A program made the position numbers and the translations under genes. Below, piece after piece: positions 22,801 through 32,400 of a stretch of 64,000 bases of DNA; position 1 is the stretch's first letter; every line of letters begins with the position of its first letter. Source of the stretch: Rana temporaria (lineage: Eukaryota; Chordata; Amphibia; Anura; Ranidae). The stretch spans positions 179,709,759 through 179,773,758 of the forward strand of contig NC_053496.1 of NCBI RefSeq assembly GCF_905171775.1, in the 5' to 3' direction. Below the pieces are notes generated by a model. The model worked only from the letters and a program-made list of their open reading frames with translations, had not been told where the DNA came from and searched no databases.

Positions 22801-23947
22801 TTTTGCCTTTAATGGAGACCTCCGTAAACATCTGATAGTTCACACTAGAGCGCGTCCTTTCTCATGTTCTGAGTGCGGGAAATGTTTCTCCAGTAAACAA
22901 ATCCTCCAAAGACATCTGGTAGTTCACACTGGAGAACGTCCTTTCTCCTGTTCAGAGTGCGGGAAATGTTTCCCCAGTAAACGAGGCCTCCAAAGTCATC
23001 TGATAATCCACACTGGAGAGCGTTCTTTCCCGTGTACAGAGTGTGAAAAATGTTTCATCCATAAGGGAGACCTCCGTAAACATCTGATAGTTCACACTAG
23101 AGAGCATCCTTTCTCATGTCCCGAGTGCGGGAAATGTTTCACCAGTAAACAGGGCCTCCAAAGTCATCTGATAGTCCACACTGGAGGGCCTCCTTTCTCA
23201 TGTACAGAGTGTGAAAAATGTTTCATCCATAAAGGAGACCTCCGTAAACATCTGATAGTTCACACTAGCGAGCGTCCTTTCTCATGTTCCGAGTGCGAAA
23301 AATGTTTCACCAGTAAACAAGGCCTCCAAAGACATCTGTTAGTTCACGCTAGAGAGCCTCCTTTCTCATGCTCCGAGTGCGGGAAATGTTTCACCAGTAA
23401 ACGAGGCCTCAAAAGACATCTGATAGTTCACACTAGAGAGTCTCCTTTCTCATGCTCCGAGTGCGGCAAATGTTTCTCTCAGAAAGCCAAACTTCTTTGC
23501 CACCAGAGAAGTCACACGGGGGAGCGTCCTTTTTCATGTTCAGAGTGCGGGAAATCTTTCAACCATAAAATAAGCCTTACTTATCACCAGAGAAGGCACA
23601 CGGGTGATTATCCTTTTGCATGTTCAGAGTGCGGGAAACGTTTTGTGCGGAAACAAACATTTATTAAGCACCAGAGAATTCACACCGGCGAGCGTCCTTT
23701 CTTATGTTCGGAGTGTGGAAAAAGTTTCAATGGGAGACATAACCTTGACATGCACCAGAGAATTCACACTGACGAGCGTCCTTATGCATGTTCCGAGTGC
23801 GGGAAATGTTTCAGAGAGAAAGGGAAACTTACCGTGCACCAGAGAATTCACACGGGCGAGCGTCCGTTCTCATGCTTAGAGTGCGGGAAATGTTTCACTA
23901 TAAAACAACACCTGAGTAAACACCAAAAAATTCATATGGGTGAGTGA
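19859..23947 (+). CDS. Gene B: C2H2 zinc-finger protein, 15 fingers, half KRAB box
   Basis: Spliced model: join(19859..19892,21108..21208,21324..21465,22383..23947), 613 aa. Junctions are GT-AG and the frame closes to TGA 23945-23947. As in A, exon 4 (from 19805) begins TILHILHL and keeps only EGHKDLYKDVMMENQPP, so the start is set at VMMEN. Exon 5 has an extra His codon. Exon 6 is acidic (KEEEEERLVSGDQQSMEEGE). Exon 7 has an 80 to 100 residue Ser/Pro/His linker, then 15 intact C2H2 fingers. Fingers 1 to 9 largely alternate between an SKQGLQ-type and an HKGDLRK-type helix. Fingers 10 to 15 match gene A fingers 4 to 9 in order. Nuclear DNA-binding regulator by family; targets unknown. Confidence 0.7.
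19979..20687. mobile_element. CpG-rich MITE in intron 4 of gene B
   Basis: GGGCTAGATTCA at the left pairs with TGAATCTAGCCC at the right. The interrupted intron text (GAAACAATGTATTCAG in the paralogs) resumes after the element with a 3-bp near-duplication (GAT/AAT). It is rich in TACGCC/GGCGTA words like the element at 10795-11521. Confidence 0.7.
20721..21107 (+). repeat. Two truncated extra copies of exon 5 in gene B
   Basis: The block ATGGATCCAGTAATGGG..CCACCAGAGAGATGTCC starts at 20721, 20914 and 21108 (periods 193 and 194). Each copy follows a pyrimidine-CTACAG or CTATAG acceptor. The first two stop at GTATTTTCAGCTAACAGTGG and lack the GTAGGTGG donor; only the third is complete. The second and third copies carry intron 4 sequence with them. 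Confidence 0.85.
21745..22240. repeat. 73-bp minisatellite in intron 6 of gene B
   Basis: About seven tidy copies of the unit seen in intron 6 of A and C (AACAAATGAGGAGGAGATAC and following). Confidence 0.9.
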
Positions 23948-24000
23948 CCATTTTTTTCCATGTTCAGAGTGCGGGAAATTATGCACTCAGAAAGTGCAAT
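23948..24000 (+). pseudogene. Finger remnant after the gene B stop
   Basis: CCATGTTCAGAGTGCGGGAA and CACTCAGAAAGTG are the start of a further finger, cut off by the 27-bp satellite. Confidence 0.6.
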
Positions 24001-24313
24001 GAAACAAGGTCGTGCATTGACGTCAATGAGACGAGGTCGTGCATTGACGTCAATGAGACGAGGTCGTGCATTGACGTCAATGAGACGAGGTCGCGCATTG
24101 ACGTCAATGAGACGAGATCCTGCATTGACATAAATGAGACGAGATCCTGCATTGACATAAATGAGACGCGGTCCTGCATTGACATCAATGAGACGCGGTC
24201 CTGCATAGACACCAGTGAGACGTGGTTGGGCATTGACGTCAATGAGACGAGAGTTCCTGCATTGAACAGTTATATACAAATTAATCCAAATAGCACTCCA
24301 CAAACTGTATCTA

Positions 24314-24319
24314 AATAAA
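24314..24319 (+). terminator. Poly(A) signal candidate 1 of gene B
   Basis: AATAAA within CTAAATAAAGTTTGTAAAAC in the first tail copy. Being the most proximal, it is the likeliest to be used. Confidence 0.5.
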
Positions 24320-24920
24320 GTTTGTAAAACCGACACGTGTGATTTGCGTATATTCTTTGTTTCTTTGAACATTGCAACACCCACCCCCATGCGCAAACTT
24401 CAAAACCAAAGATCGTGCCCGGCAACTCCTATGTGGGTTCACACTGTGACAGTGAGGAATTTCTTAGCTCGGTGGTAGTGCATATAAGTGAGTCCAGTCC
24501 ACTTCAGCAACTCTGCTTACCCTTTTCTGGACCGCCCCCATAGCAGATACAGTGAGACGCGATCCTGCATTGACATCGGTGAGACGTGGTCGTGCATTGA
24601 CGTCAATGAGACGCGGTCGTGCATTGATGTCAGTGAGACGCGATCCTGCATTGACATCAATGAGACCAGATCCTGCATTGACATCAATGAGACCAGATCC
24701 TGCATTGACGTTAATGAGACGCAGTCGTGCATAGACGCCAGTGAGACGTGGTTGTGCATTGACGTCAATGAGACACGGTCGTGCATTGACATCAATGAGA
24801 CGCGGTCCTGCATAGACACCAGTGAGACGTGGTTGGGCATTGACGTCAATGAGACGAGAGTTCCTGCATTGAACAGTTATATACAAATTAATCCAAATAG
24901 CACTCCACAAACTGTATCTA

Positions 24921-24926
24921 AATAAA
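24921..24926 (+). terminator. Poly(A) signal candidate 2 of gene B
   Basis: AATAAA in the second tail copy, same context as the first. Confidence 0.35.
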
Positions 24927-25822
24927 GTTTGTAAAACCGACACGTGTGATTTGCGTATATTCTTTGTTTCTTTGAACATTCCAACACCCACCCCCATGCG
25001 CAAACTTCAAAACCAAAGATCGTGCCTGGCAACTCCTATGTGGGTTTACACTGTGACAGTGAGGAATTTCTTAGCTCTGTTGTAGTGCATATAAGTGAGT
25101 CCAGTCCACTTCAGCAACTCTGCTTACCCTTTTCTGGACCGCCCCCATAGCAGATACAATGAGACGCGATCCTGCATTGACGTCAGTAAGACGAGATCCT
25201 GGATTGACATCAATGAGACGAGATCCTGCATTGACGCCGATGAGACGAGATCCTGCATTGACGTCCATGAGATGCGATCCTGCATTGACGTCAGTGAGAC
25301 GCGGTCGTGCATTGACGTCAAAGATACGAGATCCAGCATTGACGTCAATGAGACGCGATCCAGCATTGACATCAATGAGACGAGATCCTGCATTGACGTC
25401 AATGAGACGAGATCCTGCATTGACGTCAATGAGACGCGATCCAGCATTGACATCAATGAGACGAGATCCTGCATTGACGTCAATGAGACGAGATCCTGCA
25501 TTGACGTCAATGAGACGAGATCCTGCATTGACGTTAATGAGACGCGATCCAGCATTGACATCAATGAGACGAGATCCTGCATTGACGTCAATGAGACGCG
25601 ATCCTGCATTGACGTCAATGAGACGAGATCCTGCAGTGACGTCAATGAGACGCGATCCTGCATTGACGTCAATGAGACGCAGTCGTGCATAGATGCCAGT
25701 GAGACGTGGTTGTGCATTGACGTCCATGAAACGTGGTCGTGCATTGACGTCAATGAGACGAGATCCTGCATTGAACAGTTATATACAAATGAATCCAAAT
25801 GGCACTTCACAAACTGTATCTA

Positions 25823-25828
25823 AATAAA
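25823..25828 (+). terminator. Poly(A) signal candidate 3 of gene B
   Basis: AATAAA in the third tail copy, same context as the first. Confidence 0.35.
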
Positions 25829-26105
25829 GTTTGTAAAACTGACACATGTGATTTGCATATATTCTTTGTTTCTTTGAACATTCCAACACCCATCCCCATG
25901 CGCAAACTTCAAAACCAAAGATCGTGGATGGCAACTTCTATGTGGGTTCACGCTGTGACAGTGAGGAATTTCTTAGCTCGGTGGTAGTGCATATCAGTGA
26001 GTCCAGTCCACTTCAGCCACTCTGCTTACCCAGTCCTGGACCGCCCCCATAGCAGATACACTGAGACGCGATCCTGCATTGACATTGGTGAGACGAGGTT
26101 GTGCA

Positions 26106-26460
26106 ATCTTGCTCACCCATATGGACCTTGCTTTGTGCACTGGTGGGCAGTCATGTTGGAACAGGAAGGGGCCAACCCCAAACTATTCCCACAACATTGG
26201 GAGCATAAAATTGTCCAAAATGTCTTGGTATTCTGACACCTGAAGAGTTCCCTTCACTGGAACTAAGGGGCCAACCCAACCCCTGAGAAACAACCCCCCA
26301 CACCATAATCCCCCCTCCACTGAATGGTTTGGACCAGTGCACAAAGCAAGGTCCATAAAGACATGGATGAGCGAGTTTGGGTTGGAGGAACTTGACTGGC
26401 CTGCACAGAGTCGCTCATCCATGTCTTTATGGACCTTGCTTTGTGCACTGGTCCAAACCA
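26106..26460 (-). mobile_element. Tc1-type fragment and palindrome before gene C
   Basis: Reversed Tc1 C-terminal sequence (CTTGCTTTGTGCACTGGTGG, AACAGGAAGGGGCCAACCCC) joins directly to the gene B satellite. It is followed by the GGACCAGTGCACAAAGCAAG hairpin, as before gene B. Confidence 0.7.
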
Positions 26461-26699
26461 TTCGGTGGAGGGGGGGATTATTGTGCGTCTGATTGATTAT
26501 GGTGCGTCCAAAGGGCGTGTGCCAAAAAAAAGCAGAGGTGATCAAATACCAACAAAAGAAAGCTCTGTTTGTGGGGGGGGGAAGGACATCAATTTTATTT
26601 GGGTACAGAATCGCACGACCGCGCAATTGTCAGTTAAAGTAACGCAAAAAAAATGGCCTGGTCATGAAGGGGGGTAAACCTTACTTGGGGCTGAGGTGG

Positions 26700-27755
26700 T
26701 TAAAGTTCAGCGATTCACAACAAGCCCGTTGGGAAGGCACATTGATCGGGAAAAATCACAGAATGCAACAACGATGTATGTGGCTCTCTTCTTGGCACTC
26801 AAGTGCGTGCCAGGTTGTACATAGTTGTCCTGTGGACAGATTCTGCCACCACCATGTTTCACAGTGGGGATGGTGTGTTCAGGGTGATGTGCAGTGTTTG
26901 TTTTCCGCCACACATAGTGTTTTGCTTTTAGGCTAAAAAGTTCCTTTTCGGTCTCATCTGACCAGAGCACCTTCTTCCACATGGCTTCTCACAAACTGTC
27001 AACAGGACTTCTTATGTCTTTCTTCTTGTCACTCTTCCGTAAAGGGCAGATTTGTGGAGAGAACGACCCTAAGCTGTCCTGTGGAGAGATTCTCCCACCT
27101 GAGCTGTGGATCACTGCAGCTCCTCCAGAGATACCATGGGCCTCTTGGATGCTTCTCTGAGGAATGCTCTCCTTGCCTGGCCTGGTCAGTTTAGGTAGAT
27201 GGCCATGTCTTGGTAGGTTTACAGTTGTTCCATACTCTTTCCATTTTCCGATGATGGATTGAACAGAAGCTCCGTGAGAACCTTGGAAGATTTTTTTTAT
27301 AATCTAACCCTGCTTTATACTTCTCCACAACTTTATCCCTGACCTGTCTGGTGTGTTCCTTGGCCTTCATGATGCTGTTTGTTTACTAAGGTTATCTAAC
27401 AAACCTCTGAGGGCTTCACAGAACAGCTGTATTTATACTGAGATAAAATTACACACAGGTGGACTAATTAGGTGACTTCTGAAGACAATTGGTTCCACTA
27501 GATTTTAGTTAGGAGTATCAGAGTAAAGGGGGCTGAATACAAATGCCCCCCCCCCCTCCACACTTTTCACATATTTATTTGTAAAACATTTTGAAAACCA
27601 TTTATCATTTTCCTTCCACTTCACAATTATGTGGCACTTTGTGTTGGTCTATCACATAAAATCCCAATAAAACACATTTACGTTTTTTGGTGGTAACATG
27701 AAAAAATGTGGAAAATTTCAAGGGGTATGAATACTTTTTCAAGGCGCTGTATAAC
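26700..27755 (-). mobile_element. Tc1-type transposon, longer copy of the one at 18422-19225
   Basis: The left end shares CAATGCAACAACGATGTA-type text with the gene B spacer, and the right end is GAATACTTTTTCAAGGCGCT. The minus strand carries transposase pieces (KVLWSDETEKELFSL; WRKTNTAHHPEHTIPTVKHG), which match the Tc1 WSDE and KHGGG regions. They are interrupted by frameshifts, so the element is dead. Confidence 0.75.
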
Positions 27756-27857
27756 ATGCAAGTAAAACAATGTATGCAACGTAAAGGAAGAATGCACCAC
27801 AGGGGAAGCGCTCCAATTTTCCAACAAAGGATGCAGGTTTTTTTTTTTTTTTTTTTG

Positions 27858-28015
27858 CCTACAAGGTGGCAGTCTGACTTATCGTTAGTGGAACGCAAGG
27901 AAGTGATGTCAGGTCCAGACAGGAAGTGATGTCAGGTCCAGACAGGAAGTTCCAGGTGAGAGGTGAGTCGGCAGGACGTAGAGAGGAGACATTGTTGGAA
28001 CTGGAAGAAGAGGAG
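27858..28015 (+). promoter_or_regulatory. Promoter block and noncoding exon 1 of gene C
   Basis: CCTACAAGGTGGCAG (CTCF-like) is followed by two AGGAAGTGATGTCAGGTCC words and AGGAAGTTCCAGGTGAGAGG. The exon block ends GAAGAGGAG before GTAATA at 28016. Confidence 0.55.
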
Positions 28016-28114
28016 GTAATAAGATATTATTTTCTATTTACACCCAGTAACCCCCCCCCCCCCCCCCTGTCATGTCCGTCCTTTTCCTCCATAGTCACTG
28101 TGATGTCCACATGC

Positions 28115-28370
28115 TTTCTAAATATAGAGCCATTTATCCAACTGTCCATCCAGAGCCTCTGGTTTATAGACCAGATACATCCTAAATATAGAGCCATTTA
28201 TCCAACTGTCCATCCAGAGCCTCTGGTTTATAGACCGGATCCATCCTAAATATAGAGCCACTTATCCAACTGTCCATCCAGAGCCTCTGGTTAATAGACC
28301 GGATCCATCCTAAATATAGAGCCACTTATCCAACTGTCCATCCAGAGCCTCTGGTTTATTATCTAGGATG
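28115..28370. repeat. 64-bp minisatellite in intron 1 of gene C
   Basis: Four copies of the intron-1 unit described for gene A. After it, 28380-28590 is A/T-rich and unassigned (ATTCACGATTCTCGCGG and similar). Confidence 0.85.
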
Positions 28371-28599
28371 CAGAGTCCTCAATCTGTACTAGAGTTGCAT
28401 GATTCTGGATGAAAGGAGAATCACGATTTTTTTTTCTTAGAATAAAGATTCACGATTCTCGCGGTGTAACATAATCTTCCACATTGGGCTAACTTTACTG
28501 TTTTTTATTTTTTTATTTTATTAATTTAAATTAATTTTTCCCCCAAAAATACAGTTCGATAGAGCGTTGCGCAAATACTGTGTGACATTAAATATTGCA

Positions 28600-29097
28600 A
28601 TTAATAAAACACAGACCTGGCCGGAGAGGTGAGGAGGATTCTGGGAGGTCACATGACAGCACTCTTATCTCTATTAATAATACACAGACCTGACCGGAGA
28701 GGTGAGGAGGATTCTGGGAGGTCACATGACATCACTCTTATCTCTATTAATAAAACACAGACCTGACCGGAGAGGTGAGGAGGATTCTGGGAGGTCACAT
28801 GACATCACTATTATCTCTATTAATAAAACACAGACCTGACCGGAGAGGTGAGGAGGATTCTGGGAGGTCACATGACATCACTCTTATCTCTATTAATAAT
28901 ACACAGACCTGACCGGAGAGGTGAGGAGGATTCTGGGAGGTCACATGACATCACTCTTATCTCTATTAATAAAACACAGACCTGACCGGAGAGGTGAGGA
29001 GGATTCTGGGAGGTCACATGACATCACTATTATCTCTATTAATAAAACACAGACCTGACCGGAGAGGTGAGGAGGATTCTGGGAGGTCACATGAGAT
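28600..29097 (+). repeat. 73-bp array of the exon-2 3' end and splice donor, gene C
   Basis: Seven tandem copies of CAGACCTGACCGGAGAGGTG AGGAGGATTCTGGGAGGTCAC, each containing the LTGE codons of exon 2 plus its GAG/GTGAGG donor (first near 28629, then every 73 bp). The 5' part of exon 2 with the start codon is absent in gene C. Confidence 0.85.
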
Positions 29098-29186
29098 CAT
29101 AAAAACAGAGCTGGGAATAAATATGGTAATGTTTTTTTATAGAGACTATCTATAGAGTCTTTATATATTATAAAGAGACTGTATAG

Positions 29187-29285
29187 TCTGGTGGCCCAGT
29201 GGCTTTGCCTCTCCATGACAACTAAAAAGGCAATAGGAAGATTCTAGAGGCCACCAAGAAGATCATTGATCTGCTGAGAGTAGAG
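29187..29285 (+). pseudogene. Frameshifted exon 3 of gene C
   Basis: The block ends AAGATCATTGATCTGCTGAG before GAG/GTGAGC, as in gene E exon 3 (KIIDLLTGE), but its 5' part is rearranged. Relative to E there is a 1-bp length difference, and TAA falls in the frame that enters the KRAB exon. The same lesion is present in gene D (exon 3 end 39428). If spliced it can only be 5' UTR. Confidence 0.6.
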
Positions 29286-29410
29286 GTGAGCGGTGCCGGG
29301 AATTCTGGGACGTTATTCAGGAACAGACAAGGGATGTGTCTGGATGGTGACTGTATCATTGTGTGTGTCAGGTTCCTATAAGGTGTCAGGATTTCACTAT
29401 CTATTTCTCC

Positions 29411-32400
29411 ATGCAGGAGTGGGAGTATTTAGAAGGACACAAGGATCTCTACAAGGACGTCATGATGGAGAATCAGCCGCCCATCAAATCACCGGGTAAG
29501 AGAAGACTTTATTGTAAAGGAGAGAGCAGTACGGAGGGTCCACCTAGATCCCCCATCATCTGATAAACACATAGAAACAATGTATTCAGTCAGTGTGTGT
29601 GTTTCCTACAGATGGATCCAGTAATGGGAACCCACCAGAGAGATGTCCCCGTCCTTTGTATTCCCGGGATTCCACACAGGAAGGTCACACCATCCCTCAC
29701 CATCATCAGGTAGGTGGAATGGGGCACCTAGAACTTTAAAGATATTCTAAACTTTTTATAAGATAACATTCTTCGATGTAGTCTCTTGGTATTAATACTT
29801 TTTACAGACATAATTTTCAATAATTTTCGGGGTTTAGGGCAAAGATCCGATTGATAGCAAAACTGAGATAAAAGAGGAAGAAGAAGAAGAGACGTATGTG
29901 ATGGGAGATCACCAGCCTACGGAGAAGGTGGAGTTGAAAATGAAAAATGAACTTGAGCAATCTTCCCTAGATATCGGTGCAGGTAATGACCATTGAGGCT
30001 TGAATAGTTTCACATTTTAATTTTTGTTCCCTGAGTATCAGGAATGAAGTTTGACCAAAAGTTATTGGGAATTAGCGGACTTTCACATTATCCAGTAAGA
30101 TGAGATCGAATTAGAAATGGTAAGCCACCAAAGTTGGGAAGATGGTTTAATTTGCAATAGTCACCATATCTATAACAAGCTAAAGCATAAGGGATGCCAT
30201 TTCTCGATTTGTTATTGAGATCAGTTTTAGACACTTCTGGGATCTTTCAAAGTTCATTCACGGCTGCATCTGACCTGCTTTGGGACTACAGTGGAACCTC
30301 AGATCGCGAGTAACGTGGTTAACGAGCGTTTCGCAATACAATCACTGTATTTCTAAAAATACTAACTCGGTTTGCGAGTGTTGTCTCGCAAAACAAGCAG
30401 AATTCAGGCCAAAGCGACGTGCGGTACCGCTTTTGGCCTGAGGTGGGGGGGGGGGGGGGGCGCTGGAGTCGATTGCAGCCGATCATCGCCGTTCGGAAAG
30501 GCCCGAGGACAGTTCGGCTGACCTCGGAAAGGCTCGTGAACAGAGTCTTTCCGAGGTCAGCCGAATTGTCCTCTGACTTTCCGGCTGTTTCCGAGGCTCT
30601 CGTGTTAGTAGAAGTTTGGTGTGAGACGATTTGCGTTTTTCAGCTTTGTGCTTTTCAGTCCGTTACAGAGTGACGAATGTGCTATCTCCATTACGAACGC
30701 TAGTTTTACCATACCGAGCGCTTCCGTCTTGTACTTTCAGATTCAGAGCATGCGTGTAATTTTGTGCGTCGGAATTGTCTACACGCTCGGGATTTACGAG
30801 AACGGATTTTGTTGTTGGAAAATTTGAGAACCAGCTCTCAAATCTTTGTTGTTGGAAATTCCGACAAAAAATTTCATATGGGGCCTACACACGGTCGGAA
30901 TTTCAAATGAGGAGGAGATACTGTACACCATATGAAAGGTCCATCTCCATTCCTCAATATAACGTCATGTTTCCAACAAATGAGGAGGAGATACTGTACA
31001 CCATATGAAAGGCCCATCTCCATTCCTCAATATAATGTCATGTTCCCAACAAATGAGGAGGAGATACTGTACACCATATGAAAGGTCCATCTCCATTCCT
31101 CAATATAACGTCATGTTCCCAACAAATGAGGAGGAGATACTGTACACCATATGAAAGGTCCATCTCCATTCCTCATAATATAACATTATTTCCCGCAAAG
31201 AGGAAGGATTCCTCACCATAACAATATCATCACTATACAAACACTGTTAACTGTTGTCACATATTTTGGGTGTATTATAAGCTTTATCTGTTTTTAACTT
31301 CTACTCTAATTTCATTGCCAGAGCGCTAGGGAAATGTTGACTGATATAGGTGACTCTTAAATGTAAAACATGAATAATAGACAGGTGCAATCGTGGTATT
31401 TTCGTCTGAATTTCGGGGATTATCGCGTTCGTTTTAACAAATGATAACGAACGCACAGATTTCGAAAGATCCGACATTAAAAATGCTTTATTTTTATTTT
31501 GTTGCGACAACAGTTTATATTGATAGAAGATTCGACATGATGGTGACAATAGCGATCTGTGTCTATCGAATCTGCGGTTTAATATGCCTAACCTAACTCT
31601 ATTAGTCCGAGATTATTCGACATAGAGAGAAAAGATTCAACATTATAGAGAGAAAGGAGTCGACATAGGGAGAAAAGATTCAACATTATAGAGAAAAGAT
31701 TTGACATAGAGAGAAAAGATTCAACATTAAAGAGACATAAAGCGTCGACATAGAGGCAAAAGAGTCGACATAGAGGCAAAAGAGTCGACATAGAGAGAAA
31801 AGAGTCGACATAGAGGGAAAAGAGTCGACATAGAGGGAAAAGAGTCGGCACAGAGAGAAAAGAGTCGACATTATAGAGACATGAAGATTCGACGAAGCAG
31901 CTAAAAACATATGATCGCCACAAGCGGACATTTATGGTCAAATGCTCCGCCCATAGGCTATAGAAGAATTCTAATGTTGGCTGACTAGTAATAATAATTA
32001 ATATAGCTTGTAGGCGGAGCATTCGACCAGAAATGTACGATCGCGGCATCGTACAGTTTACAGTACAGTCGAATCTTCTTTTTTTACGAAACAAAATAAA
32101 TAAAAACGAATTTCACGAGTAACAAAATAAATGTATTTTTTGGATGCACGTGAAATTGCGAAACAAAATATTTCAGTGTGCACGTGTCTAATGAATAATG
32201 ACTATTAACGCTTTTTTTTTTATTGTTTTCCAACAGATGGACATTATATCAATGATACCTCAGAAAGACGTCTTCTATTATCTCAAGATTATGTGGAAGA
32301 AAAAGGCATCACGCAATATTCTCCCATCACGGAAAATAAACATCACAGACCTTCCCCTTTGGAGAGATCAATGGATTGCTCCACCCCCGAGGAGTCCTCT

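Larger units (their letters stand above)
24001..26105. repeat. 27-bp satellite interleaved with three copies of the gene B 3' tail
   Basis: Satellite blocks lie at about 24005-24261, 24552-24868, 25158-25770 and 26063-26105. Between them the tail TTGAACAGTTATATACAAAT starts at 24262, 24869 and 25771. It runs about 290 bp through CTAAATAAAGTTTGTAAAAC, CACCCCCATGCGCAAACTTC and GACCGCCCCCATAGCAGATA. This is a higher-order tandem array of [satellite plus tail]; unit lengths differ because the satellite copy number differs. Confidence 0.9.

Noticed and set aside
24500..25830. Open frames of 140-240 residues (ETRSCIDVN, AGSRLIDVN and similar repeats) after gene B
   Set aside because: Same 27-bp satellite; open on both strands at once, with no independent coding evidence.
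31588..32094. Minus-strand Leu/Ser-rich 168-residue frame, superficially like a membrane protein
   Set aside because: Most of it is the translated 20-bp minisatellite, and it lies in intron 6 of gene C.
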